From Actinomyces sp. AC-20-1 (GTDB lineage: Bacteria > Actinomycetota > Actinomycetes > Actinomycetales > Actinomycetaceae): a DNA stretch of 64,000 nt. The position numbers were made by a program, and so were the translations under genes. Of the stretch, positions 8,423 to 17,842 are shown in pieces. The stretch is from NCBI RefSeq assembly GCF_023369555.1, contig NZ_JACJVC010000005.1, positions 1-64,000 on the forward strand. Reading direction: 5' to 3'. The notes under the pieces were generated by a model. It was given only the letters and a program-made list of their open reading frames with translations, was not told the DNA's origin and searched no databases. Position 1 is the stretch's first letter. Each line of letters begins with the position of its first letter.

Positions 8423-10693
8423 ATGAAGTTCTCCAACGGCTACTGGCTCGACCGGGACGGCTACCAGGTGAGCAGGGCCCGCGGGCTGCTCGACCTCAGC
8501 GCCGACGACGGAGCCGTGCACGCCCACGCCCCCGTCCGGCCGGTCCTCACCCGCGGTGACACCCTCAACACGGCCCTGCTGAGCGCCACCTTCACCGCCG
8601 TCGCCGACGGCGTCATCAAGGTCGAGCTCGTCCACCACAAGGGTCGCCGTGAGCGCGGTCCGCGCTTCGAGGTCACCACCGACCCCGGCTACAGGGGCGT
8701 CGTCGAGCAGGAGGGCGACGGCCTCGTCCTGCGCGCGGGCGACCTCGCCGTCGGCCTGGCCGAGGGAGCGGACTGGACGGCGGCCTTCACCCACGCCGGC
8801 CGGCCCCTGACCGCCTCCCTGCCGCGCGCCGTCGCCCACGTCACCGGCCCGGACGGGCGCACCTGGATGCGTGAGCAGCTGAGCCTGCGCCCGGGCGAGC
8901 GCGTCTACGGGCTGGGGGAGCGCTTCGGCGCCCTCACCAAGAACGGCCAGAGCGTCGACATCTGGAACGAGGACGGCGGCACCGCCTCCGAGCAGGCCTA
9001 CAAGAACGTCCCCTTCTACCTCACGAGCGCCGGCTACGGCGTCCTCGTCGACCACCCGGGCGGCGTCTCCTTCGAGGTCGGCTCCGAGGTCAACACCCGC
9101 ACCCAGTTCTCCGTCGAGGGTGAGCGCCTGACCTACTACCTCATCGACGGCCCCACCCCCAAGGACGTCCTGCGCCGGTACACGGCCCTGACCGGGCGAG
9201 CGCCGATGGTGCCCACCTGGTCCTTCGGCCTGTGGCTGACGACCTCCTTCACCACCTCCTACGACGAGGAGACGGTCACCTCCTTCGTGGACGGGATGGA
9301 GGAGCGGGACCTGCCCCTGAGCGTCTTCCACTTCGACTGCTTCTGGATGCGCGGCTTCCACTGGTGCGACTTCGTGTGGGACCCCGAGACCTTCCCGGAC
9401 CCCGCCGGGATGATCGCGCGCATGAAGGCCCGGGGACTGCGGGTCTGCGCCTGGATCAACCCCTACATCGCCCAGCGCTCGCGGCTCTTCGACGAGGGTG
9501 CCGAGCGCGGCTACCTCGTGCGCACCACCGACGGCGACGTCTGGCAGACGGACCTGTGGCAGGCGGGCATGGGGCTGGTGGACTTCACCAACCCGGAGGC
9601 GGTGGCCTGGTACCGCGAGCACCTGAGGGGCCTGCTCGACATCGGCGTCGACTGCTTCAAGACGGACTTCGGTGAGCGGGTGCCGGTGGCCGGCATCGCC
9701 TGGCACGACGGCTCCGACCCGGAGAAGATGCACAACTACTACGCCCACCTGTACAACACGGCCGTCTTCGACCTGCTCAGGCAGGTGCGCGGTGAGGGCG
9801 AGGCCGTCCTCTTCGCCCGCTCCGCCACGGCCGGGGGCCAGCGGCTGCCCGTCCACTGGGGCGGAGACAACGAGTCCACCTACGCCTCCATGGGGGAGAC
9901 CCTGCGCGGTGGGCTGTCGCTCACGAGCTCCGGCTTCGCGTACTGGAGCCACGACATCGGGGGCTTCGAGGGCACCCCGGACCCGGAGGTCTTCAAGCGC
10001 TGGGTCGCCTTCGGGCTCCTGTCCTCCCACGCGCGGCTGCACGGCTCGGGCTCGGTGCGCGTGCCGTGGTCCTTCGGCGAGGAGGCGGTGGACGTCACCC
10101 GCGCCTTCATCCGTCTGCGCCTGTCCCTCATGCCCTACCTGTACGCGGCCGCCGAGGAGGCGCACGCCACCGGCACGCCGATGATGCGCTCCATGTTCCT
10201 CGAGCTCCCCGAGGACCGCGGCTCCTGGGACGTCGACACCCAGTACATGCTCGGCCCCGACCTGCTCGTCGCCCCCGTCATGGACCCCGACGGCGAGGTG
10301 GACGTCTACCTGCCCCCGGGCACCTGGACCTCCTACTGGACCGGTGAGAGCCTCCAGGGCCCGCGCTGGGTCCACGAGACCCACACGGCCGCCACGCTGC
10401 CGCTGTACGTGCGCGGGGGCGCGGTCCTTCCCCTGGCCCAGGGCCTGAGCCGCCCGGAGGACGACTGGGTCCCCGGGCTCGCGCTGCGGGCCTACGAGCT
10501 GGCCGACGGCGAGGAGAGGGTTGTCGCCGTCCCGGCCCACGACGGGCTCGAGGCCGCCGTCTTCCGCCTCGTGCGCGACGGCGGGGTGCTGAGGGCGACG
10601 GCCTCGGGCGCGCGTGGCGCGTGGACGCTCGAGGCCGGGGCGCAGCGCGTGACGGGACAGGGTGACACGACCGTCGAGCTCGCCCTCGGCTGA
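8423..10693 (+). CDS. yicI: Alpha-xylosidase, glycoside hydrolase family 31
   Basis: A 756-residue cytoplasmic GH31 enzyme (E. coli YicI is of similar length). The start MKFSNGYWL matches the YicI family. The catalytic nucleophile lies in CFKTDFGERVP at Asp415 and the acid/base in HWGGDNES at Asp482, matching YicI positions 416 and 482. The order is an N-terminal beta-sandwich, TIM barrel (about 250-585) and C-terminal beta domains. YicI releases alpha-xylose from isoprimeverose-type ends of xyloglucan oligosaccharides. As the last gene of the LacI operon it would process the imported sugar. An alternative is a related alpha-glucosidase activity, but the KTDFGE motif favours xylosidase. Confidence 0.88.
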   Translation: MKFSNGYWLDRDGYQVSRARGLLDLSADDGAVHAHAPVRPVLTRGDTLNTALLSATFTAVADGVIKVELVHHKGRRERGPRFEVTTDPGYRGVVEQEGDGLVLRAGDLAVGLAEGADWTAAFTHAGRPLTASLPRAVAHVTGPDGRTWMREQLSLRPGERVYGLGERFGALTKNGQSVDIWNEDGGTASEQAYKNVPFYLTSAGYGVLVDHPGGVSFEVGSEVNTRTQFSVEGERLTYYLIDGPTPKDVLRRYTALTGRAPMVPTWSFGLWLTTSFTTSYDEETVTSFVDGMEERDLPLSVFHFDCFWMRGFHWCDFVWDPETFPDPAGMIARMKARGLRVCAWINPYIAQRSRLFDEGAERGYLVRTTDGDVWQTDLWQAGMGLVDFTNPEAVAWYREHLRGLLDIGVDCFKTDFGERVPVAGIAWHDGSDPEKMHNYYAHLYNTAVFDLLRQVRGEGEAVLFARSATAGGQRLPVHWGGDNESTYASMGETLRGGLSLTSSGFAYWSHDIGGFEGTPDPEVFKRWVAFGLLSSHARLHGSGSVRVPWSFGEEAVDVTRAFIRLRLSLMPYLYAAAEEAHATGTPMMRSMFLELPEDRGSWDVDTQYMLGPDLLVAPVMDPDGEVDVYLPPGTWTSYWTGESLQGPRWVHETHTAATLPLYVRGGAVLPLAQGLSRPEDDWVPGLALRAYELADGEERVVAVPAHDGLEAAVFRLVRDGGVLRATASGARGAWTLEAGAQRVTGQGDTTVELALG

Positions 10694-10706
10694 GGCCGCG
10701 CTCCAC

Positions 10707-10779
10707 CGCGAGCTCGAGGGTGAGGGCGCGAGACCGAGCCCTGAGACCTCGAAGTCGGCACGTCACCCTCGAGCTCGCG
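10707..10779. repeat. 73-bp nested palindromic element, copy B
   Basis: Outer arms CGCGAGCTCGAGGGTGA (10707-10723) and TCACCCTCGAGCTCGCG (10763-10779) form a perfect 17-bp inverted repeat. Inner arms start at offsets 23 and 43, as in copies A and C. It fills the gap between the convergent ends of the xylosidase and histidine kinase genes, where it could also terminate both transcripts. Confidence 0.8.
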
Positions 10780-10807
10780 CACGATGGACGGCCGGCGGCG
10801 GGCGGCG

Positions 10808-12634
10808 TCACCCGGCCGCGGGCAGGCGCACGGTGAAGGTCGTGCCGTGCTCGCGCGCCCAGCCGTCCACGGCGCCACGGCGCAGCGCCGCCCCGGCTGA
10901 GGGCGCGTCGCCCTGGCGCACGGAGTCCACCGTGAGGGTGCCGCCGTGCGACCTCACGATGGCCAGGGCGATCGACATGCCCAGGCCGGTGGAGCCGGTG
11001 CGGCGCTCGCGCGAGGCGTCGGCGCGGGCGAAGCGCTCGAACAGCCGCTCGCGCACGGCCGGGTCGATGCCCGGGCCGTCGTCGGAGACCGAGATGACCC
11101 AGCTGCCCGCCCTGCCTGGCGCGCCGGGCGCCGGGGCCGCCGTCGGCCCGGGGCCCGGCGGCTCACGGCGGATGCGGGTGACGACCCGGGACCCGGCGGG
11201 GGTGTGCACGCGCGCGTTGGCGAGCAGGTTGACGACCACCTGCTGCAGGCGCGCCTCGTCCCCGGTGACGACGGGCGGCCCGGTGTCCTCAGGGTCCTCG
11301 GGCTCCTCCTCGGACTCGTCCCCGTCCCCGAGGGCGGACAGGTCGAGCACCCACTCCTGCCCGGGCCCCGCGGCGCGCGCGTCACTGACCGTGTCGAGCA
11401 GCAGGGCGAGCAGGTCCACCTCCTCGTGGCGCAGCTCGCGCCCGGCGTCGAGCCTGGCCAGCAGCAGCAGGTCCTCCACCAGGGCGGTCATGCGCACGGA
11501 CTCGGAGCGGACGCGCTGCAGGGCGTGCAGGGCCTCCTCCGGCAGGGCGGCGTCGGCCCCCTCGCGCTGGATGAGCTCGGTGTAGCCGCGGATCGAGGCC
11601 AGCGGGGTGCGCAGCTCGTGGGAGGCGTCGGCGACGAACTGGCGCACCTGCGTCTCCGACCTCTGGCGGGCGGCGAGCGCGGCGTCGACGTGGTCCAGGA
11701 GCGTGTTGAGGGCCGTGCCCACCTGCCCGACCTCCTGCGAGGAGGCCAGGTCCTCCTCGCTCACGCGCTCGTCGATGCTCACCTCGCCGCTCGCCAGGGG
11801 TTGGGAGGCGACGCGCTGGGCCGTCGTGGCGACCCTCTCGAGCGGTGCGGTGGCGGAGCGGACCATGGACCTGCCGACGAGCGCGGCGACGACGGCGCCG
11901 ACGACGGCGATGGCGAGCTCGATGACCAGCTGCGTGCGCACGAGGGTGTTGTCGCCCCTCATCGACAGGCCGGTGACGACGACGTCTCCGGTGGTCTCGT
12001 CGCGGGCGACGAGGACCCGGTAGTCGCCGAGCGAGTCGATGGACACGGTGACGGGCTCGCCGGTGGGCTCGAGGGAGAGCAGGGCCGCGGTCTCCCGTGC
12101 GGACAGCGCCTGGTAGGTGCCGTCGTCGTCGATGTACCCGGCGCGGACGGTGGTGGCGGCGCCGGTCGCGCCGTCCTTGCCGGCACCGGGGGAGATGACG
12201 GAGAGGGTCCCGGTGGACTGCCCGGTGGCGTCCAGGCCCTCGGGCACGGGCGGGTGGTGGTCGTCGTCGGCCTCCTCCCCGGTGTCGACGGCACCGGGCA
12301 CCGGGGAGGGCACGGTGCTGGGCACCGCGTCAGGCACTGTGCCGGCCACCGCGCCGGTCGCTGCGTCGCCGGCACCCGCCGTCGCGCACCGCTGCCCCTT
12401 CTGGCCGTCCTTCCCGCCGTCACCGAGGCCGGCCTGCACGGTGAGGCCGTGCCGGCGGGCGGCGGCGCGCTCGGAGGCGGCGACGAGCTGCTCGTCGAGC
12501 CGGTCCATGAGCGTGTGACGCAGGCTGAGCGTCGAGAAGGCGCCCATGAGGGCGGCCATGAGCAGGACGAGGGCGAGGACCCCGGCCGCCAGGCGGGTCC
12601 TCAGGCTCCGGCGCCGGGCGGGCTCAGCGCGCAC
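10808..12634 (-). CDS. Two-component sensor histidine kinase
   Basis: A 608-residue membrane kinase. Transmembrane helix 1 is at about residues 15-37; a long extracytoplasmic region follows with a Pro/Val/Thr-rich stretch (VPDAVPSTVPSPVPGAVDT, near 110-130). Helix 2 precedes a HAMP domain, a HisKA domain with phospho-acceptor His339 (ADASHELRTPL), and an ATPase domain carrying the N box (NLLANARVHTPAG), DDGPGID and GLGMSIA motifs. An acidic insertion (DGDESEEEPEDPEDTG) interrupts the ATPase domain. GTG 12634 overlaps the end of the response regulator gene by 11 nt, so the pair is coupled. It resembles mycobacterial TcrY/PrrB-type kinases; the signal is unknown. Confidence 0.9.
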   Translation of the reverse strand: MRAEPARRRSLRTRLAAGVLALVLLMAALMGAFSTLSLRHTLMDRLDEQLVAASERAAARRHGLTVQAGLGDGGKDGQKGQRCATAGAGDAATGAVAGTVPDAVPSTVPSPVPGAVDTGEEADDDHHPPVPEGLDATGQSTGTLSVISPGAGKDGATGAATTVRAGYIDDDGTYQALSARETAALLSLEPTGEPVTVSIDSLGDYRVLVARDETTGDVVVTGLSMRGDNTLVRTQLVIELAIAVVGAVVAALVGRSMVRSATAPLERVATTAQRVASQPLASGEVSIDERVSEEDLASSQEVGQVGTALNTLLDHVDAALAARQRSETQVRQFVADASHELRTPLASIRGYTELIQREGADAALPEEALHALQRVRSESVRMTALVEDLLLLARLDAGRELRHEEVDLLALLLDTVSDARAAGPGQEWVLDLSALGDGDESEEEPEDPEDTGPPVVTGDEARLQQVVVNLLANARVHTPAGSRVVTRIRREPPGPGPTAAPAPGAPGRAGSWVISVSDDGPGIDPAVRERLFERFARADASRERRTGSTGLGMSIALAIVRSHGGTLTVDSVRQGDAPSAGAALRRGAVDGWAREHGTTFTVRLPAAG

Positions 12635-13358
12635 TGTCGGCAGGCTTGAGGACGTAGCCGACGCCGCGCATCGTGTGGATCATGGGGGCGCGGCCCTTGT
12701 CGATCTTGCGGCGCAGGTAGGAGATGTACAGCTCGACGATGTTGGCCTGCCCGCCGAAGTCGTAGTTCCACACGCGGTCGAGGATCTGCGCCTTGGACAG
12801 GACCCGTCGCGGGTTGCGCATGAGGTAGCGCAGCAGCTCGAACTCCGTGGCCGTCAGGCGGATCTCGTCGCCGGCCCGCCACACCTCGTGGGAGTCCTCG
12901 TCCATGCGCAGGTCGCCCACCTCGAGGACGTTGTCCTGCTCCTGCGCCGAGGCCCCCGAGCGCCGCAGGAGGGCGCGCAGACGGGCGACGACCTCCTCGA
13001 GGCTGAAGGGCTTGGTGACGTAGTCGTCGCCGCCGGCGGTGAGTCCCGCGACGCGGTCCTCGACGGCGTCCCTCGCGGTGAGGAAGAGGACGGGGACGGT
13101 CGGCTGGTGTCCGTGGATGCGGCGCATGACCTCCAGACCGTCGAAGTCGGGCAGCATGATGTCGAGGACGACGACGTCGGGCTGGATCTCCTGGGCGGCG
13201 CGCACGGCGGCCACGCCGGTGCCGGCGGTGGTGACCTCCCAGCCCTCGTAGCGCAGGGCGGAGGCGAGGAGGTCTGCCAGCATCTGCTCGTCGTCGACGA
13301 CGAGGACGCGCACGGGCGACCCGTCGGGGCGGGTGAGGGTCTCGGTGGGAGTAGTCAT
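12624..13358 (-). CDS. OmpR-family response regulator
   Basis: A 244-residue regulator with a receiver domain (VLVVDDEQ; phospho-acceptor Asp in VVVLDIMLPDFDGLEV; Lys in YVTKPFS) and a C-terminal winged-helix domain (VLSKAQILDRVW to RGVGYVLKPA). It is the first gene of the pair and is activated by the kinase downstream. ATG 13358 is preferred because the conserved part follows soon after; the upstream in-frame extension is Arg-rich and unconserved in type. A short inverted repeat (CTCAT-TCAAG-ATGAG, 13362-13376) lies directly upstream and may be an autoregulatory site. Confidence 0.9.
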   Translation of the reverse strand: MTTPTETLTRPDGSPVRVLVVDDEQMLADLLASALRYEGWEVTTAGTGVAAVRAAQEIQPDVVVLDIMLPDFDGLEVMRRIHGHQPTVPVLFLTARDAVEDRVAGLTAGGDDYVTKPFSLEEVVARLRALLRRSGASAQEQDNVLEVGDLRMDEDSHEVWRAGDEIRLTATEFELLRYLMRNPRRVLSKAQILDRVWNYDFGGQANIVELYISYLRRKIDKGRAPMIHTMRGVGYVLKPADSAR

Positions 13359-13582
13359 GGTCTCATTCAAGATGAGGTGGCTGTGCGCAGCCTGTGGACT
13401 CTTTCTGCGTCGTTCCAGTGTTTTGGTGAAGTCGCGCCGGTGACGGGGCGCGGGCGGGCTCTCAGGAGCCTGGGTCATCTGCGCGCCATTACGCCATCGC
13501 CGCCCCGTTCGGCGTGCGCGACGCGCCGATCTCAGGCAGTCTTTGGCACGTACCTGAACGACTCACAGAGACTGGACTGAGC

Positions 13583-14893
13583 GTGGAGACACAGGTCGGC
13601 TACGAGCGCTTCTTCGACCCCGAGGACATCTTCTTCTCGACGACCGACAGGCGCGGCGTCATCACGAGGTCGAACCGCACCTTCGACACCCTGTCGCGCT
13701 ACCACCGCGACCGCCTCATCGGCGCACCGCACAACATCATCCGCCACCTCGACATGCCCGCAGGCGTCTTCCGCCTCATGTGGGACGACCTCGAGGCCGG
13801 CCGCCCGGCCTGCGCCTACGTGCGCAACCGGGCCGCCGACGGGCTGGACTACTGCGTCTTCGCCACGATCGTGCCCGTGAGCAACGGCTACCTGTCCGTG
13901 CGGACCAAGCCCCTGGACACCACCACCCTCGAGACGGTGAGCACCGTCTACCGCACCGTGCGCGCCAAGGAGCGCGCGGAGGCCGCCCAGGGCGCCTCGC
14001 GCCGCCGGGTCGGAGAGGTCGGCGCCGCCGCGCTGACCGCCGAGCTCAACGGCCTGGGCTTCGACTCGCTGTACGCCATGACGCTCCAGCAGCTGCCCCG
14101 GGAGGTCTCCGCCCTCGTGTCCGCGGGTGTGCGCGTGCCCGGGCCCATGGGCGTGGACGGGCCCGTCACCCGCATCCTCGAGGCCGCCGGGCACCTCGAG
14201 CGCGAGACCAACCTCCTCGTCTTCGAGCTGGAGGAGTACCTGCGGCTGCTGACCTCGATGTCGGGCACGCGCAGCGGCCTGCTCGACGTCGCCGACCGCG
14301 CCGACGCCTTCGGCCGCGTCGTCGGAGGCCGCCGTCTCAACATCGCCGACCGCGCCGACGCCCTGGCCTCACAGGTCATCGAGCTGTCGCAGACGGTCGC
14401 GCCCCGCCTGCGCAGCCTGCCCGAGGGCATGGACGCGCTGCGCACCGCCGTCCTGGAGCTGCGCTACTCCGTCGCCCTCATCCGCCTGCACACCCTCATG
14501 GTGGGGCGCTTCGCCCGCTCCGTGCTCGACGGCAGCGAGGAGTCCCCGGCCGACTCCATCGCCGCCCTGTGCGAGGCGCTGGAGTCCGGCTTCGCCCGGC
14601 TGGGCCCGGTGTGCCGTGAGGTGGAGGAGGGCGTGGTCGCGCTCGACGGCGAGATCCGCCAGGTCACCCCGCTGCTGGACCGCATGGTCCGGCGCCTGAG
14701 CAGGTGGGTCGACCGCCGCGGCGGTCGCAGCACGGTGACCGCGGAGGCCGCCGACCTCGTCGAGCACGGGACCCCGGAGGTCAAGGACCTGGCGGCCCTG
14801 GCCGCCGAGTGCCGCGGGCTCCACCTGCCCTACCACGAGGACGCCGTCAACCAGCGGCTGGCGGTGCTGCGCCAGGCGGTCGGCCAGCTCTGA
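13583..14893 (+). CDS. Aer-type PAS-domain protein, orphan sensor
   Basis: A 436-residue soluble protein. The N-terminal PAS domain (about residues 10-115) carries the Aer/redox-sensor signature PHNIIRHLDMPAGVF, which in enterobacterial Aer surrounds the FAD pocket. The remaining ~320 residues are predominantly helical, with no methyl-accepting, kinase or GGDEF motif that I can see, so the output is unknown. GTG 13583 is favoured because the conserved start (YERFFDPEDIFFS) follows immediately; GTG 13514 would add 23 unconserved-looking residues. It is divergent from the two-component genes, sharing a 224-bp intergenic region. Confidence 0.7.
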   Translation: METQVGYERFFDPEDIFFSTTDRRGVITRSNRTFDTLSRYHRDRLIGAPHNIIRHLDMPAGVFRLMWDDLEAGRPACAYVRNRAADGLDYCVFATIVPVSNGYLSVRTKPLDTTTLETVSTVYRTVRAKERAEAAQGASRRRVGEVGAAALTAELNGLGFDSLYAMTLQQLPREVSALVSAGVRVPGPMGVDGPVTRILEAAGHLERETNLLVFELEEYLRLLTSMSGTRSGLLDVADRADAFGRVVGGRRLNIADRADALASQVIELSQTVAPRLRSLPEGMDALRTAVLELRYSVALIRLHTLMVGRFARSVLDGSEESPADSIAALCEALESGFARLGPVCREVEEGVVALDGEIRQVTPLLDRMVRRLSRWVDRRGGRSTVTAEAADLVEHGTPEVKDLAALAAECRGLHLPYHEDAVNQRLAVLRQAVGQL

Positions 14894-15022
14894 GCCCCCT
14901 GCGGCGGCCGGGAGGCGGCCCGGTCCAGGGGATGCGTTACGCTCGCCCGCGAGGCGACGCCCTGTCGGCGTGCGCACGCCGGGGTCCCCGTCGTCGCCCC
15001 ACCTCAGCGAAGAAGGTTCCAC

Positions 15023-17803
15023 GTGTCCAAGAAGCTCGTCATCGTCGAGTCGCCGAACAAGGTCCGCTCCATCGCGGGGTACCTGGGCTCCGACTTCGAC
15101 GTCGAGGCCTCCGTCGGGCACATCCGCGACCTCGCCCAGCCCTCGGAGCTGCCCGCCGAGGAGAAGAAGGGCCCCTACGGCAAGTTCGCCGTCGACGTCG
15201 AGGACGGCTTCAAGCCCTATTACGTCATCAACCCCGACAAGAGGAAGACGGTCACCCAGCTGCGCAAGGCCCTCAAGGAGGCCGACGAGCTCTACCTCGC
15301 CACGGACGACGACCGCGAGGGCGAGGCCATCGCCTGGCACCTGCTCGAGGTCCTCAAGCCCAAGGTCCCCGTCAAGCGCATGACCTTCACGGAGATCACC
15401 CGGGAGGCGGTGGGCCGCGCCCTGGAGAACACCCGCGAGCTCGACACCGACCGCGTGGACGCCCAGGAGACGCGCCGCATCCTCGACCGCCTCGTCGGCT
15501 ACGAGGTCTCCCCGGTCCTGTGGCGCAAGGTGCGCGCGGGCCTGTCCGCCGGGCGCGTGCAGTCCGTCGCCACCCGCCTCGTCGTCGAGCGCGAGCGCGA
15601 GCGCATGGCCTTCACGGCCGCCGGCTACTGGGGTGTCGAGGCCGAGCTGGCCGCCGGCGGCGGCGTGGGGGAGGAAGCCCAGTCCTTCACGGCCCGCCTC
15701 GCCACCCTCGACGGGCGCCGCGTCGCCACCGGCCGCGACTTCAACGACTCCGGCCAGCTGCGCCCCGCCGCCGTCAAGGCGGGCACGGTCCACCTGCACG
15801 AGGGCGGGGCCCGCGCCGTGGCCGACGCCGTGCTGCGCTCGGCCCCGCAGGTCGCCGAGGTCGAGGAGAAGCCCTACAAGCGCCGCCCGGCGGCCCCCTT
15901 CACCACCTCCACCCTCCAGCAGGAGGCCTCGCGCAAGCTGCGCATGAACCCGCGCGAGACGATGCGCGTGGCCCAGGGCCTGTACGAGAACGGCTTCATC
16001 ACCTACATGCGCACCGACTCGACGGTCCTGTCCAGCCAGGCGGTCAGCGCCGCCCGCGCCCAGGTCGCCGAGCTCTACGGCCCCGAGTACGTGCCCGCCA
16101 AGCCGCGCCTGTACGCCACCCGGACCAAGGGCGCCCAGGAGGCCCACGAGGCGATCCGCCCCGCCGGGGACCACTTCCGCACCCCCGCCCAGGTCGCGGA
16201 CGAGCTCTCCGGCTCCCAGTTCCGCCTCTACGAGCTCATCTGGAAGAGGACGGTCGCCTCCCAGATGGCCGACGCCGTCGGCTCCACCGCCACCGTGCGC
16301 GTGCAGGTGCCGCTGACGGGCGCCGACGGCGGGGCGCGCGACGCGGGCCTGACCTTCCGCACCGCGGGCCTGACCGCCTCGGGCACGGTCATCACCTTCC
16401 GGGGGTTCCTCGCCGCCTACGAGGAGGGGCGCGACGCGGACCGCTACGAGTCCGGCTCGGACAAGGACGTGCGCCTGCCCGCCATGAGGGCAGGGGACCC
16501 GCTGCGCGCGCTGGGCGCCGAGGCCGCCGGCCACGAGACGACGCCCCCGCCCCGCTACACGGAGGCCTCACTGGTCAAGGCCCTGGAGGAGCGCGAGATC
16601 GGGCGCCCCTCGACCTACGCGGCGACGATGAGCGTCATCGCGGACCGCGGCTACGTCGACCACCGGGGTCAGGCCCTCGTGCCCACCTGGCTGGCCTTCG
16701 CGGTCACGCGCCTGCTCGAGGAGAACTTCGCCGAGCTCGTCGACTACGACTTCACCGCCTCCATGGAGCGCGACCTGGACCGCATCGCCGCCGGTGAGGA
16801 GGAGCGGGTCTCCTGGCTGGACCGCTTCTACAACGGCGCCCGCGCCCAGGAGGGGGCCGACGGCGAGGCCGGGCCGACGGGGGAGCGCAGCCTGAGACAG
16901 ATGCTCGACAACCTCGGCGAGATCGACGCCCGGGCCGTCAACTCCATCGACATCGGCCAGGGCGTGACCCTGCGCGTGGGCCGCTACGGGCCCTACCTGG
17001 AGGACGCGGAGGGCGCGCGCGCCAACGTGCCCTCCGACATCGCCCCGGACGAGCTCACCGTGGACAGGGCCCGCGAGCTGTTCGAGCGGGCCGCCGACGA
17101 CGGCCGCGAGCTCGGCACCGACCCCGCCACCGGGCACACGATCATCGCCAAGGACGGCCGCTACGGCCCCTACGTCACCGAGGTCCTTCCCGAGGAGGCC
17201 GAGGACGGAGCCGATGCCGGGGACGCCAAGCCCCGCAAGCGGGCCGCGCGGAAGGCCGCCAAGCCGCGCACGGCCTCCCTGTTCAAGAGCATGAGCCTGG
17301 CGACGGTGACCCTCGAGCAGGCCCTCGACCTGCTGAGCCTGCCGCGCGTCGTCGGCCAGGACGCCGAGGGCGTGGACATCACCGCGCAGAACGGCCGCTA
17401 CGGCCCCTACCTCAAGAAGGGCACGGACTCGCGCTCCCTGGAGACGGAGGAGCAGCTGTTCACGGTCACGCTCGAGCAGGCCAACGAGCTCTTCGCCCAG
17501 CCCAAGCGCCGCCGCGGCCAGGCCGCGGCACGCGGCCCGCTGCGCGAGCTGGGCACGGACCCGGTCTCCGGGCGGCCCGTGGTCATCAAGGACGGGCGCT
17601 TCGGCCCGTACTTCACCGACGGCGAGACGAACGTGACCCTGCGCCGTGACGACGACCCGGCGACCGTGACCCCCGAGCGCGCCTACGAGCTGCTGGCGGA
17701 GAAGCGCGCCAAGGGGCCCGTCAAGAAGCGCACGACGCGCAGGACGACGGCGAAGAAGCCGGCCGCCGGGAGGACGGCCTCCCGCTCCGCGAGGAAGGCC
17801 TGA
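15023..17803 (+). CDS. topA: DNA topoisomerase I
   Basis: A 926-residue type IA topoisomerase that relaxes negative supercoils. The Toprim domain begins at once (KLVIVESPNKVRSIAGYL; acidic DDDREGEAIAWH). The active-site tyrosine is Tyr328 in GFITYMRTDS. C-terminal topoisomerase repeats (NGRYGPYL-type, at least four) replace the zinc fingers of E. coli TopA, and the protein ends in a Lys/Arg/Ala-rich tail, both typical of actinobacteria. GTG 15023 follows GAAGAAGG with suitable spacing. A perfect terminator-like palindrome follows the stop codon. Confidence 0.97.
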   Translation: MSKKLVIVESPNKVRSIAGYLGSDFDVEASVGHIRDLAQPSELPAEEKKGPYGKFAVDVEDGFKPYYVINPDKRKTVTQLRKALKEADELYLATDDDREGEAIAWHLLEVLKPKVPVKRMTFTEITREAVGRALENTRELDTDRVDAQETRRILDRLVGYEVSPVLWRKVRAGLSAGRVQSVATRLVVERERERMAFTAAGYWGVEAELAAGGGVGEEAQSFTARLATLDGRRVATGRDFNDSGQLRPAAVKAGTVHLHEGGARAVADAVLRSAPQVAEVEEKPYKRRPAAPFTTSTLQQEASRKLRMNPRETMRVAQGLYENGFITYMRTDSTVLSSQAVSAARAQVAELYGPEYVPAKPRLYATRTKGAQEAHEAIRPAGDHFRTPAQVADELSGSQFRLYELIWKRTVASQMADAVGSTATVRVQVPLTGADGGARDAGLTFRTAGLTASGTVITFRGFLAAYEEGRDADRYESGSDKDVRLPAMRAGDPLRALGAEAAGHETTPPPRYTEASLVKALEEREIGRPSTYAATMSVIADRGYVDHRGQALVPTWLAFAVTRLLEENFAELVDYDFTASMERDLDRIAAGEEERVSWLDRFYNGARAQEGADGEAGPTGERSLRQMLDNLGEIDARAVNSIDIGQGVTLRVGRYGPYLEDAEGARANVPSDIAPDELTVDRARELFERAADDGRELGTDPATGHTIIAKDGRYGPYVTEVLPEEAEDGADAGDAKPRKRAARKAAKPRTASLFKSMSLATVTLEQALDLLSLPRVVGQDAEGVDITAQNGRYGPYLKKGTDSRSLETEEQLFTVTLEQANELFAQPKRRRGQAAARGPLRELGTDPVSGRPVVIKDGRFGPYFTDGETNVTLRRDDDPATVTPERAYELLAEKRAKGPVKKRTTRRTTAKKPAAGRTASRSARKA

Positions 17804-17810
17804 GGACGAG

Positions 17811-17834
17811 GGTCTGGGCGGGCCCGCCCAGACC
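17811..17834. terminator. Palindromic terminator between topA and tetR
   Basis: A perfect 24-bp palindrome with arms GGTCTGGGCGGG/CCCGCCCAGACC sits between convergent genes. It lacks a T-run, as do most hairpins in this window. Confidence 0.6.
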
Positions 17835-17842
17835 GGCCCCGC

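Noticed and set aside
5147-10693. ABC transporter ATPase within the LacI operon
   Set aside because: No Walker A/B or LSGGQ motif is present between the binding protein and the xylosidase; the ATPase must be encoded elsewhere.
10707-10779. Ordinary rho-independent terminator
   Set aside because: The element recurs with exact length and arm spacing at two sites that are not gene ends in the same way, and no T-run follows; termination may be a side effect only.
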